Assembly (NCBI RefSeq): GCF_964026455.1
Contig: NZ_OZ032152.1
Location: 868,001 to 932,000, forward strand
Direction: 5' to 3'
DNA from: Rickettsia endosymbiont of Lasioglossum villosulum
Lineage (GTDB): Bacteria; Pseudomonadota; Alphaproteobacteria; Rickettsiales; Rickettsiaceae
Length of the DNA: 64,000 bases
Shown here: positions 17,327 through 26,850 of the stretch, piece after piece
Layout of the letters: every line of letters begins with the position of its first letter
Numbering within the stretch: the stretch's first letter is position 1
Made by a program: the position numbers and the translations under genes
Notes under the pieces: model-generated
What the model was told of the DNA's origin: nothing
Databases searched by the model: none
Seen by the model: the letters and a program-made list of their open reading frames with translations, nothing else

Positions 17327-18322
17327 ATGCCTACAAAACTTATCATCCTTTTTGTCCTATTTTTTTCGCTTTCTACTATTGCAAGTAAAAAAATAGAAGA
17401 AAAAATTACAGGAGTAAAAGTTACTAAAGCAGAAACAGCTGAGCTTTATGAAGTCTTCAATATTGTAGGACGATGCCAAAATAATAATAGCCGTGATTAT
17501 TATGCTAATGCTGCTGGTACTGTTGAAAAAATTTCAGCTATGCAAGGACAAATAGTTAAAAAAGGTGATATATTACTAGTTATAGATAGAGATGTAGCGG
17601 AAACTACTAAATCAAAAGCCGAGGCTTTATTAAATACAAAGCAGGAAGAGTATAATAGAAAAGAGGCTTTATTTGCAAAGAAATATGTAAGTAGCCAAGA
17701 ACATAAAAAATCGAAAAGCGAGCTTGAAGAGGCTAAATTTAATTATACAATAGCTCTTAAAACCTACAATGACATGATAATTACCGCTCCTTTTAATGGT
17801 AAAATAGGTGTGATAAAACCTATGGTTGGTGATGAAGTAAAAATAGGTGATTATCTTTTTAGTATTACAGGAGCTGATAAATCACAAAGTGTTATTATTG
17901 AATTACCAGAATCTTTAAGCGGCAAGGTCTTTGCCGGCACAAAAGCAATAGTTAATGGCAAAATCCATAGTGAGGTTTTTGCTATCTCACACTATTTATC
18001 AAATAATGGTACTATAACCGCTAAAATTGCCTTACCAAATAATACAAATATTTTACATAATAGCTATGTAGATGTTAAGTTGATAATCAACCCGCATGAA
18101 AATTTAGCTGTACCAGAAAAATCTATACAACGTAATAATCAAGGTAATTTTGTCTATAAAATAGATGGTGATATAGCAAAACAACTATATGTAAAAACTG
18201 GTTTACGAACCAATGGCTTAATCGAGATTATTTCCGATAACATCAAAGACAGCGATATAATCGTTACAGAGGGCATGCCTCAAATAAGCGATGGTGCAAA
18301 AGTAAAAATACTTAATGAGTAA
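17327..18322 (+). CDS. RND efflux periplasmic adaptor (membrane fusion protein)
   Basis: HlyD/AcrA-type adaptor that links an inner-membrane pump to an outer-membrane channel. A signal peptide or anchor covers residues 1-20. The lipoyl halves are SAMQGQIVKKGDILLVID and ITAPFNGKIGVIKPMVGDEV, flanking a coiled-coil hairpin at about residues 92-140 (KAEALLNTKQEEYNRKE...). A beta-barrel region and a membrane-proximal domain follow. Length 331 is slightly short. No RND pump or TolC gene is adjacent, so its partner is encoded elsewhere. The stop is 1 bp from the end of the converging glycosyltransferase gene. Confidence 0.9.
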   Translation: MPTKLIILFVLFFSLSTIASKKIEEKITGVKVTKAETAELYEVFNIVGRCQNNNSRDYYANAAGTVEKISAMQGQIVKKGDILLVIDRDVAETTKSKAEALLNTKQEEYNRKEALFAKKYVSSQEHKKSKSELEEAKFNYTIALKTYNDMIITAPFNGKIGVIKPMVGDEVKIGDYLFSITGADKSQSVIIELPESLSGKVFAGTKAIVNGKIHSEVFAISHYLSNNGTITAKIALPNNTNILHNSYVDVKLIINPHENLAVPEKSIQRNNQGNFVYKIDGDIAKQLYVKTGLRTNGLIEIISDNIKDSDIIVTEGMPQISDGAKVKILNE

Positions 18323-18323
18323 A

Positions 18324-20099
18324 TTACTTAGATCTGCTTCTTTTAAGCCATATACTTATTCTAGATATAGTTGCATGCATTCCATTATATTTTATAGAAT
18401 AAATGGCTAACCTAATTAAACTTGGTATATTAGAAAAACCTAATAGTATTTTTTTTATACCACTAGAGTCGCTCTTTGTAACATCATCTTCTTTTAATGA
18501 TTTTAATTTGGTTATAGCTTTTGATAATAAACCAACAGTTAGGGAGCTATATTTATTTAAATAAGGATGACTAATAATATAAGATGCTGTGTTTATTAAA
18601 CTTTCTGCATGTTTTCTAGGATTTGACAAAGTATTAGTACTAGTTATTCTTACTTGTGATAATTCTTTATTAATACCACCTATCAGATCCTTACTTGCAA
18701 TAGAAATCCATACACAAAAATCTTCACCATTTCTAATATTTTCAGGAAATAAATTTTGTCTAAATACAGAAGTTTTAGCCATAACTGTCGGCACTGCTAT
18801 TGGACAGTAATTAATAATCTGGGGAAAACATTGTCCAGAAAAAGTACCTGAATCCTCAGAAGAAAGATATTTTAGTTGCTCATCTACTTTTTGATAAGAA
18901 GTATGAGAAAATGATTTATCATTTTCTGCCATATACCTTAATTGAGTTTCTATTTTATCCGGCATAAATAAATCATCCGAATCAAGAAAAGCAATATATT
19001 CTCCGGTAGCTTTTTCAATTCCAAAATTACGAGCTGAACTAACGCCTTTATTTTCTCTACGAAAATATTGTATTCTTTCATCTTTTTTACAGGTTTCAAT
19101 CAATTTTGATACATCATCAGTTGATCCATCATCTATTACTAGCACTTCAAAATTTCTATGAGTTTGAATAAGCACACTTTCTATAGCCTCTATAGTCCAA
19201 TTTATTCTATTATATAGAGGAATAATCACGGTAACTTTTGTATTATTTAAATATTTATTTACCATCTCTAAAGCTAATTGTTCTGATTTTTTATAGGGAG
19301 TACTGTATTTTAAAAAATTTATAGTATCGAATAGAAACGCTGCTATTGAGCCACCACCCATGGTCAGCATTTCTTGCTCTGTTAATTCTTTTAAAAAACC
19401 CGTCCATAACACTTCACATTCTTCTAACTGGTTAGGAACGATACGACTACTTTGATTTGGATGTTGACGACATTTTACAAGAATTTGAGAATCGAAATGA
19501 ATTGTTGCTATTCGAAAAATCTTAAAAAATAAATCATAATCCTGAGTATGTTTTAGTGACTCATCAAATAACCCAATTTTTTGAAAATATATAGTCGGTA
19601 TTAATAAAGTACAACCATATGCTAATCCACGTAAAAGAGCAAATAATGATATATTTAATTTTTCTTTTGGATATTTCTCATCAGGTTTTATAAAACGTAA
19701 AGAACGGGATTTTTCATCAATTAGCTCATAACCACCATAAATTATGGTATCTTTGTTATCTAATTTATTTAATATATTAATTTGATGTTCAATTTTACTA
19801 GGATAATATAGATCATCATGACTAAGCCAAGAAAAATACTCACCTTTTATATTTTTTATGCCGACATTTAAAGCCGAAGCACATCCACCATTTTCTTTAG
19901 AAAAATAACGTATTTGATCACCATATGATAATGCTATTTCTTCCGTTTTCCCATTATCTTTTGAGCCATCATTAACGACTATAATTTCAATATTTTTATA
20001 TGTTTGAGCTAAAGCACTATCTATTGCTTCACGCATATAATTTGCCCCATTATATACCGGAATAATAATGGAAACTAACGGGAAATATGTATTTTTCAT
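18324..20099 (-). CDS. bifunctional protein with two GT2 glycosyltransferase domains
   Basis: Two GT-A domains in tandem in 591 residues. Domain 1 starts VSIIIPVYNGANYMREAIDS (residues 8-27) with the metal site WLSHDDLYYP near residue 96. Domain 2 starts VTVIIPLYNRINWTIEAIES near residue 288, with IDDGSTDD and the metal site FLDSDDLFMP near residue 375. The domains are related but not identical, so each could add a different sugar, as in chain-building polymerases. The start overlaps the acyltransferase gene by 4 bp. It belongs to a four-gene, tightly overlapping glycan operon (23552-18324). Confidence 0.9.
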   Translation of the reverse strand: MKNTYFPLVSIIIPVYNGANYMREAIDSALAQTYKNIEIIVVNDGSKDNGKTEEIALSYGDQIRYFSKENGGCASALNVGIKNIKGEYFSWLSHDDLYYPSKIEHQINILNKLDNKDTIIYGGYELIDEKSRSLRFIKPDEKYPKEKLNISLFALLRGLAYGCTLLIPTIYFQKIGLFDESLKHTQDYDLFFKIFRIATIHFDSQILVKCRQHPNQSSRIVPNQLEECEVLWTGFLKELTEQEMLTMGGGSIAAFLFDTINFLKYSTPYKKSEQLALEMVNKYLNNTKVTVIIPLYNRINWTIEAIESVLIQTHRNFEVLVIDDGSTDDVSKLIETCKKDERIQYFRRENKGVSSARNFGIEKATGEYIAFLDSDDLFMPDKIETQLRYMAENDKSFSHTSYQKVDEQLKYLSSEDSGTFSGQCFPQIINYCPIAVPTVMAKTSVFRQNLFPENIRNGEDFCVWISIASKDLIGGINKELSQVRITSTNTLSNPRKHAESLINTASYIISHPYLNKYSSLTVGLLSKAITKLKSLKEDDVTKSDSSGIKKILLGFSNIPSLIRLAIYSIKYNGMHATISRISIWLKRSRSK

Positions 20100-21139
20100 C
20101 CAACTAATTTTTGAGAATGAGGAATTTTTCTAATTACTATACTAATTAGCAAACTAGCTATAAAAGTAATAACTGCTAAAACTATACTACCAAATATTGG
20201 ATAGTTTGTTGGATTAAAGCTCGAGAAACTTATCATTTTACTTTCTAATTTAACTAATATCCATACATGCAAAAAGAAAATAACAAAACAATTCTCAGAA
20301 ATACATTTTAGTAATATATTATACTTTACTGGTATATTAATATTTTGCAATGCTAAAAACATCCCTATAGCTGCTATAACAACGTTCGGAGATAAATACC
20401 AATAAGCTTTCTCATCAGGATTAACAGAATTTACATTTAAAATCCAAGTTATAATAAACGTAACACTACTTACTAGCAAATATAAAATTAACCAATAATA
20501 GCGAGAAAACTTTAACCCAATATTTTTCCTTATTAAATACGCCCCTAAAACTGCATAACCAGAATAACTAAAAAAATTATTAATTGCCATCCACTTTATT
20601 ATCGAAAATAAATAATAGTAATTAACAGAATTAATTGCAAACCATAATACTAGAAAATAACAAGCAAATTTTTTACTTTTAAGCATTTCGTTAACAATTA
20701 AAGCAAGAATTGGAAATAGTAAATAAACTCCAAGCATATAATAAACAAAGCCTAAATGATACATTGCAGGCTTACGAAAGATACTATTTAACGCAGAAAA
20801 AATATTAAATGTCTCGCTAGTATTATAAGAAATCCAATATTTATATAAGGTGCTCCAAAATATTAATGGAATTAATAATCTTTTGATTTTATACCATAAT
20901 TTTTCTATAGATATATTACCTTTAAGTGCTAAAAAACCTGAAGTTAATATAAATAAAGGAACAGCTACTCTACAAAAAGAATCAATAAAATTAGATAAAA
21001 TAAAACTTTTAGAAAAAGGGATAGATGAATATTTATAGAATGATGGAGCTATAGAATGAAGTAATACCACCATAACAATAGCTAGAGTTTTTACTAAATC
21101 TACCCAAACAATACGGTTATTATCTATTTTCATCGTCAT
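20096..21139 (-). CDS. acyltransferase family 3 (OafA/NodX-like) membrane protein
   Basis: Multi-span membrane acyltransferase that O-acetylates surface sugars or related lipids. The N-terminal segment IVWVDLVKTLAIVMVVLLHS contains the family's D...R/K...V.LH pattern, with the histidine thought to be catalytic. About ten hydrophobic helices fill 347 residues. ATGA overlaps on both sides (4 bp with each neighbour) indicate strict co-translation with glycosyltransferases, so acetylation of the same surface polysaccharide is the likely job. The exact acyl acceptor is unknown. Confidence 0.88.
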   Translation of the reverse strand: MTMKIDNNRIVWVDLVKTLAIVMVVLLHSIAPSFYKYSSIPFSKSFILSNFIDSFCRVAVPLFILTSGFLALKGNISIEKLWYKIKRLLIPLIFWSTLYKYWISYNTSETFNIFSALNSIFRKPAMYHLGFVYYMLGVYLLFPILALIVNEMLKSKKFACYFLVLWFAINSVNYYYLFSIIKWMAINNFFSYSGYAVLGAYLIRKNIGLKFSRYYWLILYLLVSSVTFIITWILNVNSVNPDEKAYWYLSPNVVIAAIGMFLALQNINIPVKYNILLKCISENCFVIFFLHVWILVKLESKMISFSSFNPTNYPIFGSIVLAVITFIASLLISIVIRKIPHSQKLVG

Positions 21140-22341
21140 TTACTACCTTTCATATTTAAAAATTTAAAAAAATTTTCTTTCATACGCTCTAATGTAAAAT
21201 CTTGTAAGAAGCAATTATATCCATTTTTAGTAAAAATATTATAAGAACTAGTATCAGTTACAGCTTTTTCTAAAATATTTAATATTTTTGCCGTATCTAA
21301 TGAATTACATAAATACCCTGCATTATTGTTTGCTATATATTTACTTGGGGAGGAATAGTCAGGAGCATGACAAAAAACTGGTCTACCGGCTGCAAAATAT
21401 GTAACTAATTTTCCTGGAAAACTAGTAGATGATTCTTTATAAAATTCTTCTGAAAACCAATATGGAAGATATAAAAGATCTGAATCTGATAATAAAGTGA
21501 TAGCTTCCTCTTGCAGACGCCATCCTAAATATTCAAAATTTTCCGATTTTTGTGTAGAAACTTCAGAACGTCCAATAATACGGACTAAAATACGCTTTTC
21601 CCCTATTATCCAATTAGCCTCATTTAACGCATTAATAAAACTCATCCATGCATCTTGAGCATATAACTGCCCTGCTATTGCAATTATAAAAACATCTCTA
21701 TCTTCATGTGAAGCAGTAGCAGGAGGTTTAACTAATTCTTTAGGTAAACTAGCAATTATCGGTATAGTTGGTATATTATATTTAGCTTCATACTCCTTAG
21801 ACATCCCCCAAGAGGCGGTAGCACAACAAGTACTATATTTGAGTACTTCATCAAATTCTTCTAAGAGTCTTTTGCTGGTATATTTATCAATATAATGACT
21901 GCGTAACCACCATTCAAAATGATCCCATACCTGCGTATATAAAGGAACTGAGAGTTTTTTAGCTAAAGGACGTGCTAGCCTAACTATAGTTTGACCTTGC
22001 AATATAATCCATATAGTATCAACTTTATGTTTTTTGGCAAAATTAATAATCTTAGGAAGTAAAAAATATTTTACTTTTAAGGCACGAAGTAGCTCAATAC
22101 CATAAGAAATTAAAGTTTTTATTTTCTTTCCTTTAAATCTTGTAACTGATTCGCTAGGTTTGAATAATTTTAAATGAGGAATCTTATCTAATTCTTCTGG
22201 TATTTTAAATTCTAAAGACGAATGTGAAACTGTACATATAACAATTTGATCTAAAGGTAGAAATTTTACTAAAGGTTTTAATACCAACCCTGCAGTATAA
22301 TTATCACAAGGAGGTATATCAGTTAAAAGTAAAATCTTCAT
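21136..22341 (-). CDS. glycosyltransferase, GT-B fold (GT4-like)
   Basis: A 401-residue GT-B glycosyltransferase. The N-terminus ILLLTDIPPCDNYTAGLVLKP resembles GT4 starts. The C-terminal donor half includes IIAIAGQLYAQDAW and LPYWFSEEFYKESSTSFPGKL, followed by YFAAGRPVFCHAPDYSS, matching the nucleotide-sugar site of GT4 enzymes. The EX7E glutamates are less canonical than in the neighbour at 22338, so it may be a divergent subfamily. It overlaps both neighbours by 4 bp. Role: one transfer step in the local polysaccharide pathway. Confidence 0.84.
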   Translation of the reverse strand: MKILLLTDIPPCDNYTAGLVLKPLVKFLPLDQIVICTVSHSSLEFKIPEELDKIPHLKLFKPSESVTRFKGKKIKTLISYGIELLRALKVKYFLLPKIINFAKKHKVDTIWIILQGQTIVRLARPLAKKLSVPLYTQVWDHFEWWLRSHYIDKYTSKRLLEEFDEVLKYSTCCATASWGMSKEYEAKYNIPTIPIIASLPKELVKPPATASHEDRDVFIIAIAGQLYAQDAWMSFINALNEANWIIGEKRILVRIIGRSEVSTQKSENFEYLGWRLQEEAITLLSDSDLLYLPYWFSEEFYKESSTSFPGKLVTYFAAGRPVFCHAPDYSSPSKYIANNNAGYLCNSLDTAKILNILEKAVTDTSSYNIFTKNGYNCFLQDFTLERMKENFFKFLNMKGSK

Positions 22342-23552
22342 TTATTCAGAGCTTCCTTATAAATATCTACTAAATTTTTTATATGCATATCTTGATTATA
22401 GTGTAACTCAGCTGCCTTTCTTCCTTTACTACCTCGTTCTAAACGCTCTTCTCGACTGTCAACTAAATGTTTTATTGCATTTGATAAAGCGTTACTATCA
22501 CGCATTGGAACAGAAATACCAATGTCAGGGGCAAAAGTTACCTCAGGTAATGATGTTTCATCAAAAACTATTATTGGCTTACCGCATGCCATTGCTTCTA
22601 TTGCCATAACGCCGAATGCTTCTGCAACGGAGGGCATCAAGAAAATATCAGAAGCAGCTACAACATCTCGGAGTAAAACATCATCATTAGTCCAGCCATG
22701 TTCTATTATTTCAAATCTTCCTCTAAATCGTTCTAACAAATTATGTCTACCAACTGTTAATAGACATATAGATTTTGTAGTTTCCAACTTTTCTAACGCA
22801 TCCATAATATAGCGGTAACCCTTAAAAGGAGTATCTTCCGAGCGGAAACAAATCACTATCTTATCATCGCTAATATTAAAACACTCTCTTGCTTTTTTAG
22901 TATGATCAGGAGAGAAAAATTTTAAATCCAAACCGAAAGGTAAATGATGAACCTTAACTTCTTTATCAAATAAAGGTGAAGTATCAACCATATTCTTCAT
23001 CCATTTTGATGCTACAATTAAATTAAAATTGGATTTTTCATAGATTTTTCGTTTGTTATCAAATAAAGATCTACTATTATCTACTCTCATTGGAAATGGG
23101 GTTTTAAGGTCAGGGCAAACACCACAATTTTTTTCCCATCCAGTGCAACCCATTGGATAAACGCAACGTCCTGTCATTGCCCAAGGATCGTGCAAAGTCC
23201 AAACTGTTGGTTTTAACCTAGTTATTTCAGGTAGGTGATTTATGCTAAAAAACCGAGAATGAATAATATGAAGATGTATAAGATCAGCTTCTTGAAACTC
23301 AGGCATCTTTATCATTTGTAAAGCATTACGATATAAAATTGATTGCAACGATAAAATATTTTCTGCTACATACAAAAAGTTATTTATTATATGATCTTTT
23401 TTGCTAAAAGATAACACCTCAGGGTTATTGGTATCTCTTTTCCAAATCAGATGTTTGGAATCTATGCCATATTCTTTTAAAAGAGGTGTAATAGCTAAAC
23501 CATGAAAACGACTTCCTGGTGATTCATAACCATTTACTTGTAATATCTTCAT
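22338..23552 (-). CDS. glycosyltransferase family 4
   Basis: Retaining GT-B glycosyltransferase of 404 residues. The N-terminus reads ILQVNGYESPGSRFHGLAI, and TVWTLHDPWAMTGRCVYP with following Cys residues (GCTGWEKNCGVCPDL) is typical of a GT4 group making bacterial capsule or O-antigen. The donor domain has the clear signature PSVAEAFGVMAIEAMACGKP containing the E-x7-E pair. It is the first gene of the overlapping four-gene operon. The broken 2OG oxygenase lies immediately upstream and was probably part of the same unit. Confidence 0.92.
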   Translation of the reverse strand: MKILQVNGYESPGSRFHGLAITPLLKEYGIDSKHLIWKRDTNNPEVLSFSKKDHIINNFLYVAENILSLQSILYRNALQMIKMPEFQEADLIHLHIIHSRFFSINHLPEITRLKPTVWTLHDPWAMTGRCVYPMGCTGWEKNCGVCPDLKTPFPMRVDNSRSLFDNKRKIYEKSNFNLIVASKWMKNMVDTSPLFDKEVKVHHLPFGLDLKFFSPDHTKKARECFNISDDKIVICFRSEDTPFKGYRYIMDALEKLETTKSICLLTVGRHNLLERFRGRFEIIEHGWTNDDVLLRDVVAASDIFLMPSVAEAFGVMAIEAMACGKPIIVFDETSLPEVTFAPDIGISVPMRDSNALSNAIKHLVDSREERLERGSKGRKAAELHYNQDMHIKNLVDIYKEALNK

Positions 23553-23570
23553 TTTAAACTTGCTGTAAAG

Positions 23571-24349
23571 TTAATAATATTTTCTAGTAAGATTTCTATC
23601 TTTATCAGTAAAATCATGCTTTTTCCATAAAGCTCTATGTGGCTCTTTTATAATATCATTAGCTTCATCACGTGGAGCTTTAGTATAATAGATTTACGAT
23701 ATTCACCTTCAGGAAAATTTAATGGATCAGGAAGACCATGATAACTTTTATCATGAGTATCAAAGGCAACTAAACGATTAAAAAGCGGCTCTACTCTTTT
23801 TACACATTTATCACCATTTTCATCATATATACCAAATTCTCCACCCCACCCTTTTTGCCAGTTAGGATTTAAATATAAAATAACATTCATACGACGATTA
23901 AGACCTGTTGCATCATGATAATTTCCATCAACATGCACATCTAACAAACCACCAGGCATTGTTATATTAAGCCCACCACCAGTAAAATAAGGATCAGGAA
24001 TAAGTTTCGGAATTTCAAAAAGCTCTGCAAGTGCATAAAGCATATCCGATGAATTAAATAAACGTATTGTATCAACAATGCCATCTGGTATATCAAATTC
24101 AGATTTCCAAGTTGATCTTTGTTTAATTTCTATATCTTTATCATTCGCTATATCCCATTGCTTTTCTTTAGGATTCGGAAAATCGTCTAAACAGCTTTTA
24201 GCGAGTTCTAAGGATAAGAAATTATCAATTACTAAATGTTTAAAAGGCGATAAAAAATACTCTTTTTCTTTTGCTGCATTTATTATTTTTTTTATGCTTT
24301 CTTCTGCAAAATTTTTCATTTGTTGCTGTGAAAATCTTTTAGTATTCAT
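23571..24349 (-). pseudogene. 2OG-Fe(II) oxygenase with a 3' frameshift
   Basis: Prolyl-4-hydroxylase-like dioxygenase. The first frame (24349-23648, 233 residues) has the iron site HVDGNYHD, the distal histidine in KSYHGLPDP and the 2-oxoglutarate arginine in GEYRKS. Right after RKSI the frame changes: residues continue in another frame as YYTKAPRDEANDIIKEPHRA and on through LWKKHDF to LTRKYY, stopping at 23571. That distal sequence looks like this family's normal C-terminus, so a small indel near 23689 has replaced about 40 residues by 13 (IILKLHVMKLMIL). All catalytic residues precede the shift, so a shortened enzyme might still work. It lies beside glycan genes; the substrate is unknown. 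Confidence 0.82.
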
Positions 24350-24409
24350 TACTACACCTATTATTTTACTTGAATGTTATGTTATTCTTGCATGGATCAC
24401 TTGCACTAT

Positions 24410-24511
24410 TGTCACCCCGTGACTTGTTCACGGGGTCCAGTTAAAAATACTAATGATATTAGTATTTTTATTTATTTTCTGGATACCTAAGGTACAAGCA
24501 ACTAGATGACA
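24410..24511. repeat. palindromic repeat, family A
   Basis: TGTCACCCCGTGACTTG left palindrome, ACTAATGATATTAGT centre and a degraded right end (GGATACCTAAGGTACAAGCA) ending GATGACA. It separates wecB from the 2OG oxygenase gene. Confidence 0.82.
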
Positions 24512-24529
24512 CCACTCTCACAATACAAT

Positions 24530-25660
24530 TTACTTATGCCATACTGTGCGGTTAATATAATCTACATAACTTAAAACTATACGTAATATCTTCTTAGATA
24601 CAAGCCCTGCTTCATTATAATCAGGCACTATAGCTGGCGAACGTTTATTGTTATCATGTTCTTCAGTAATAGTCTTTACCGCTTGTAATACCCGCTCAGC
24701 CTTAAAACCGGACATAATTAACGTGCCGACATCCATTCCTTCAGGACGTTCGTGAGCCTCTCTAATATTTAAAGCCGGCAGATTAAGTATTGATGCCTCT
24801 TCAGTGATAGTACCACTATCGGATAAAATACAAAAAGCATTCATTTGTAATTTTACATAATCAGTAAAACTAAAAGCCCGTAAAAATCTTATTTTATCTC
24901 CAAGCTCTTTAAACCCTTCTAAATCTTCAAGTCTTTTTTTAGTTCTCGGATGCGTAGAAAAAATTATCGGGAAATTATACTCTTTAATAAGCATTTGTAG
25001 ACTATGTAGTAATTCTTTTAAATTATTTTTGACATCTACATTTTCTTCACGATGCGAACTAATTAAGAAATATTGTTTTGGTGTGAGTGATAATTTATCT
25101 AGAATATCTGACTTTAATATTTTAGGCATGAAGCAGTCAAGTACTTCTGGCATATGTGAACCTGATTTAAAGGTAAGCTCAGCCGGTAGCCCTTCAGCAA
25201 TTAAATAACGTCTTGCATGCTCGGTTAATGTAATATTAACATCGCTAATGTGATCAATGATTTTGCGGTTTATTTCTTCTGGTACTCTTTGGTCAAAGCA
25301 GCGATTTCCTGCTTCCATATGAAAAATTGGAATCTTACGACGTTTAGCAGCAATTGCAGAAAGACAAGAATTAGTATCACCGTAAAATAGCACAGCATCA
25401 GGTTTTTCTTTTTCAAGAACTTCATCTACTTTTTCAATAACAAGTCCTATAGATTTTGCTGTATTATCTGCTGCAACCTCTAAAAAATAATCTGGTTTTC
25501 TGATTCCCATATCATCAAAAAAAACCTGATTTAATTCGTATGCATAATTTTGACCGGTATGAACTAGAATATGTTTGGTATGTTTATCAAACTCAGAGAT
25601 CACACAACACAGCTTAATAAGCTCAGGACGAGTACCGACAATAGTCATTACCTTAAGCAT
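24530..25660 (-). CDS. wecB: UDP-N-acetylglucosamine 2-epimerase-type enzyme
   Basis: Non-hydrolysing 2-epimerase acting on UDP-HexNAc sugars. Motifs include VGTRPELIKL (residues 7-16), VHTGQNY, MEAGNRCFDQRVPEEINRK, SSHREENVD and SDSGTITEEA, which line the UDP and acetamido pockets. Length 376 is normal. The gene overlaps capD by 8 bp. In the CapE/RmlD/WbjD-type pathways a WecB-like epimerase performs the last 2-epimerisation to a UDP-L-deoxyamino sugar (L-FucNAc or L-QuiNAc type), which fits this neighbourhood better than simple UDP-ManNAc production. Confidence 0.93.
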   Translation of the reverse strand: MLKVMTIVGTRPELIKLCCVISEFDKHTKHILVHTGQNYAYELNQVFFDDMGIRKPDYFLEVAADNTAKSIGLVIEKVDEVLEKEKPDAVLFYGDTNSCLSAIAAKRRKIPIFHMEAGNRCFDQRVPEEINRKIIDHISDVNITLTEHARRYLIAEGLPAELTFKSGSHMPEVLDCFMPKILKSDILDKLSLTPKQYFLISSHREENVDVKNNLKELLHSLQMLIKEYNFPIIFSTHPRTKKRLEDLEGFKELGDKIRFLRAFSFTDYVKLQMNAFCILSDSGTITEEASILNLPALNIREAHERPEGMDVGTLIMSGFKAERVLQAVKTITEEHDNNKRSPAIVPDYNEAGLVSKKILRIVLSYVDYINRTVWHK

Positions 25661-26678
25661 TTTTTAGCTCCTCTTGAATATAATCAAGATTTAGTAACAA
25701 CTCTTTGACTTCTTCTAGATTTAAACGTTTTGTATTATGTGAGGTATAATCCTCTAAAAGTGCTACTTTCTTTTCACCCTCAACAAAGTACTTTGCATAA
25801 TTAAGATCACGTCCATCCATAGGAATGCGGTAGTAATTACCTAAATCCTCGGCTTTCGCCATTTCTTCCGATGATACTAAAGATTCATAATGTTTTTCAC
25901 CATGACGTGTGCCGATAAAACGTATTTTATTTTTACTGTTAAATATTGCTTGTAACCCTTTTGCGAGTATTTCAATAGTACTAGCCGGAGATTTTTGTAC
26001 AAAAATATCACCTTGGCGACCATGCTCAAACGCATATAAAACTAAATCTACAGAATCAACTAACGACATTAAAAAACGCGTCATTGAAGGCTCTGTAATA
26101 GTTAAATCCTTATTTTGCTTAATTTGATTAATAAATAAAGGAATTACCGACCCTCTTGATGCCATAACATTACCATATCTAGTAACACAAAACACTGTTT
26201 TATCTTTCACATTCATACGTGCTTTTGCTACTGTTAGCTTTTCCATTAACGCTTTAGATAAACCCATTGCATTAATTGGATATACGGCTTTATCAGTGCT
26301 AAGTACTATAACTTTTGCAACTTTATTGTTAGTAGCGGCTCTTAAAACATTTTCAGCACCTAAAATATTCGTATTTATTGCTTCCATCGGATAAAATTCA
26401 CAAGTTGGAACTTGCTTTAAAGCAGCAGCATGAAATACGTAATCTACACCTCTCATTGCGTCATCAATGCTATTGTAATTACGCACATCCCCGATATAGA
26501 ATTTGAGTTTTGGGTTATTTAAAGCAATACGCATATCTTCTTGCTTTTTTTCATCCCTACTAAAAATTCTAATTTCTTTAATATCGTTAATAATATCGCT
26601 TTTTAGAAAACGAGAAAGCACCGCATTACCAAATGAACCGGTACCTCCGGTAATCAACAAAGTTTTATCCACAAACAT
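25653..26678 (-). CDS. capD: CapD-type UDP-GlcNAc 4,6-dehydratase/5-epimerase
   Basis: Extended SDR enzyme of the CapD/FlaA1 group. The NAD(P)-binding GGTGSFG is at residues 11-17. LSTDKAVYPINAMGLSK near residues 125-141 carries the catalytic Asp-Lys pair and the M-G-x-S-K variation of the SDR Y-x3-K. CVTRYGNVMASRGSVIPLF follows. The enzyme makes UDP-4-keto-6-deoxy-HexNAc from UDP-GlcNAc for surface glycan. It directly precedes wecB (8-bp overlap) and follows rmlD across a repeat-filled 172-bp gap. Reports from R. conorii link capD disruption to loss of O-antigen; I rely on general knowledge for this. Confidence 0.93.
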   Translation of the reverse strand: MFVDKTLLITGGTGSFGNAVLSRFLKSDIINDIKEIRIFSRDEKKQEDMRIALNNPKLKFYIGDVRNYNSIDDAMRGVDYVFHAAALKQVPTCEFYPMEAINTNILGAENVLRAATNNKVAKVIVLSTDKAVYPINAMGLSKALMEKLTVAKARMNVKDKTVFCVTRYGNVMASRGSVIPLFINQIKQNKDLTITEPSMTRFLMSLVDSVDLVLYAFEHGRQGDIFVQKSPASTIEILAKGLQAIFNSKNKIRFIGTRHGEKHYESLVSSEEMAKAEDLGNYYRIPMDGRDLNYAKYFVEGEKKVALLEDYTSHNTKRLNLEEVKELLLNLDYIQEELKNA

Positions 26679-26755
26679 TATCTATAAATACCTATTTTAT
26701 TAATTTATTTTGGTGTCATTAGACGTCATTGCGAGGAGATGCGTAGATACCGAAT

Positions 26756-26848
26756 CGTCATTGCGAGCAGTCAAAGGCTGCGTGGCAATCTCATGAAGTA
26801 GTGCAAAATTCCTGAGATTGCTTCGTCGCTTCACTCCTCGCAATGACG
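26756..26848. repeat. palindromic repeat, family B, with a leading fragment
   Basis: CGTCATTGCGAGCAG to CTCCTCGCAATGACG with GCGTGGCAATCTCATG / GAGATTGCTTCGTC inner arms. A first CGTCATTGCGAGGAG fragment starts at about 26724. The copy sits between capD and rmlD, interrupting what would otherwise be a contiguous pathway operon. Confidence 0.82.
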
Positions 26849-26850
26849 GC

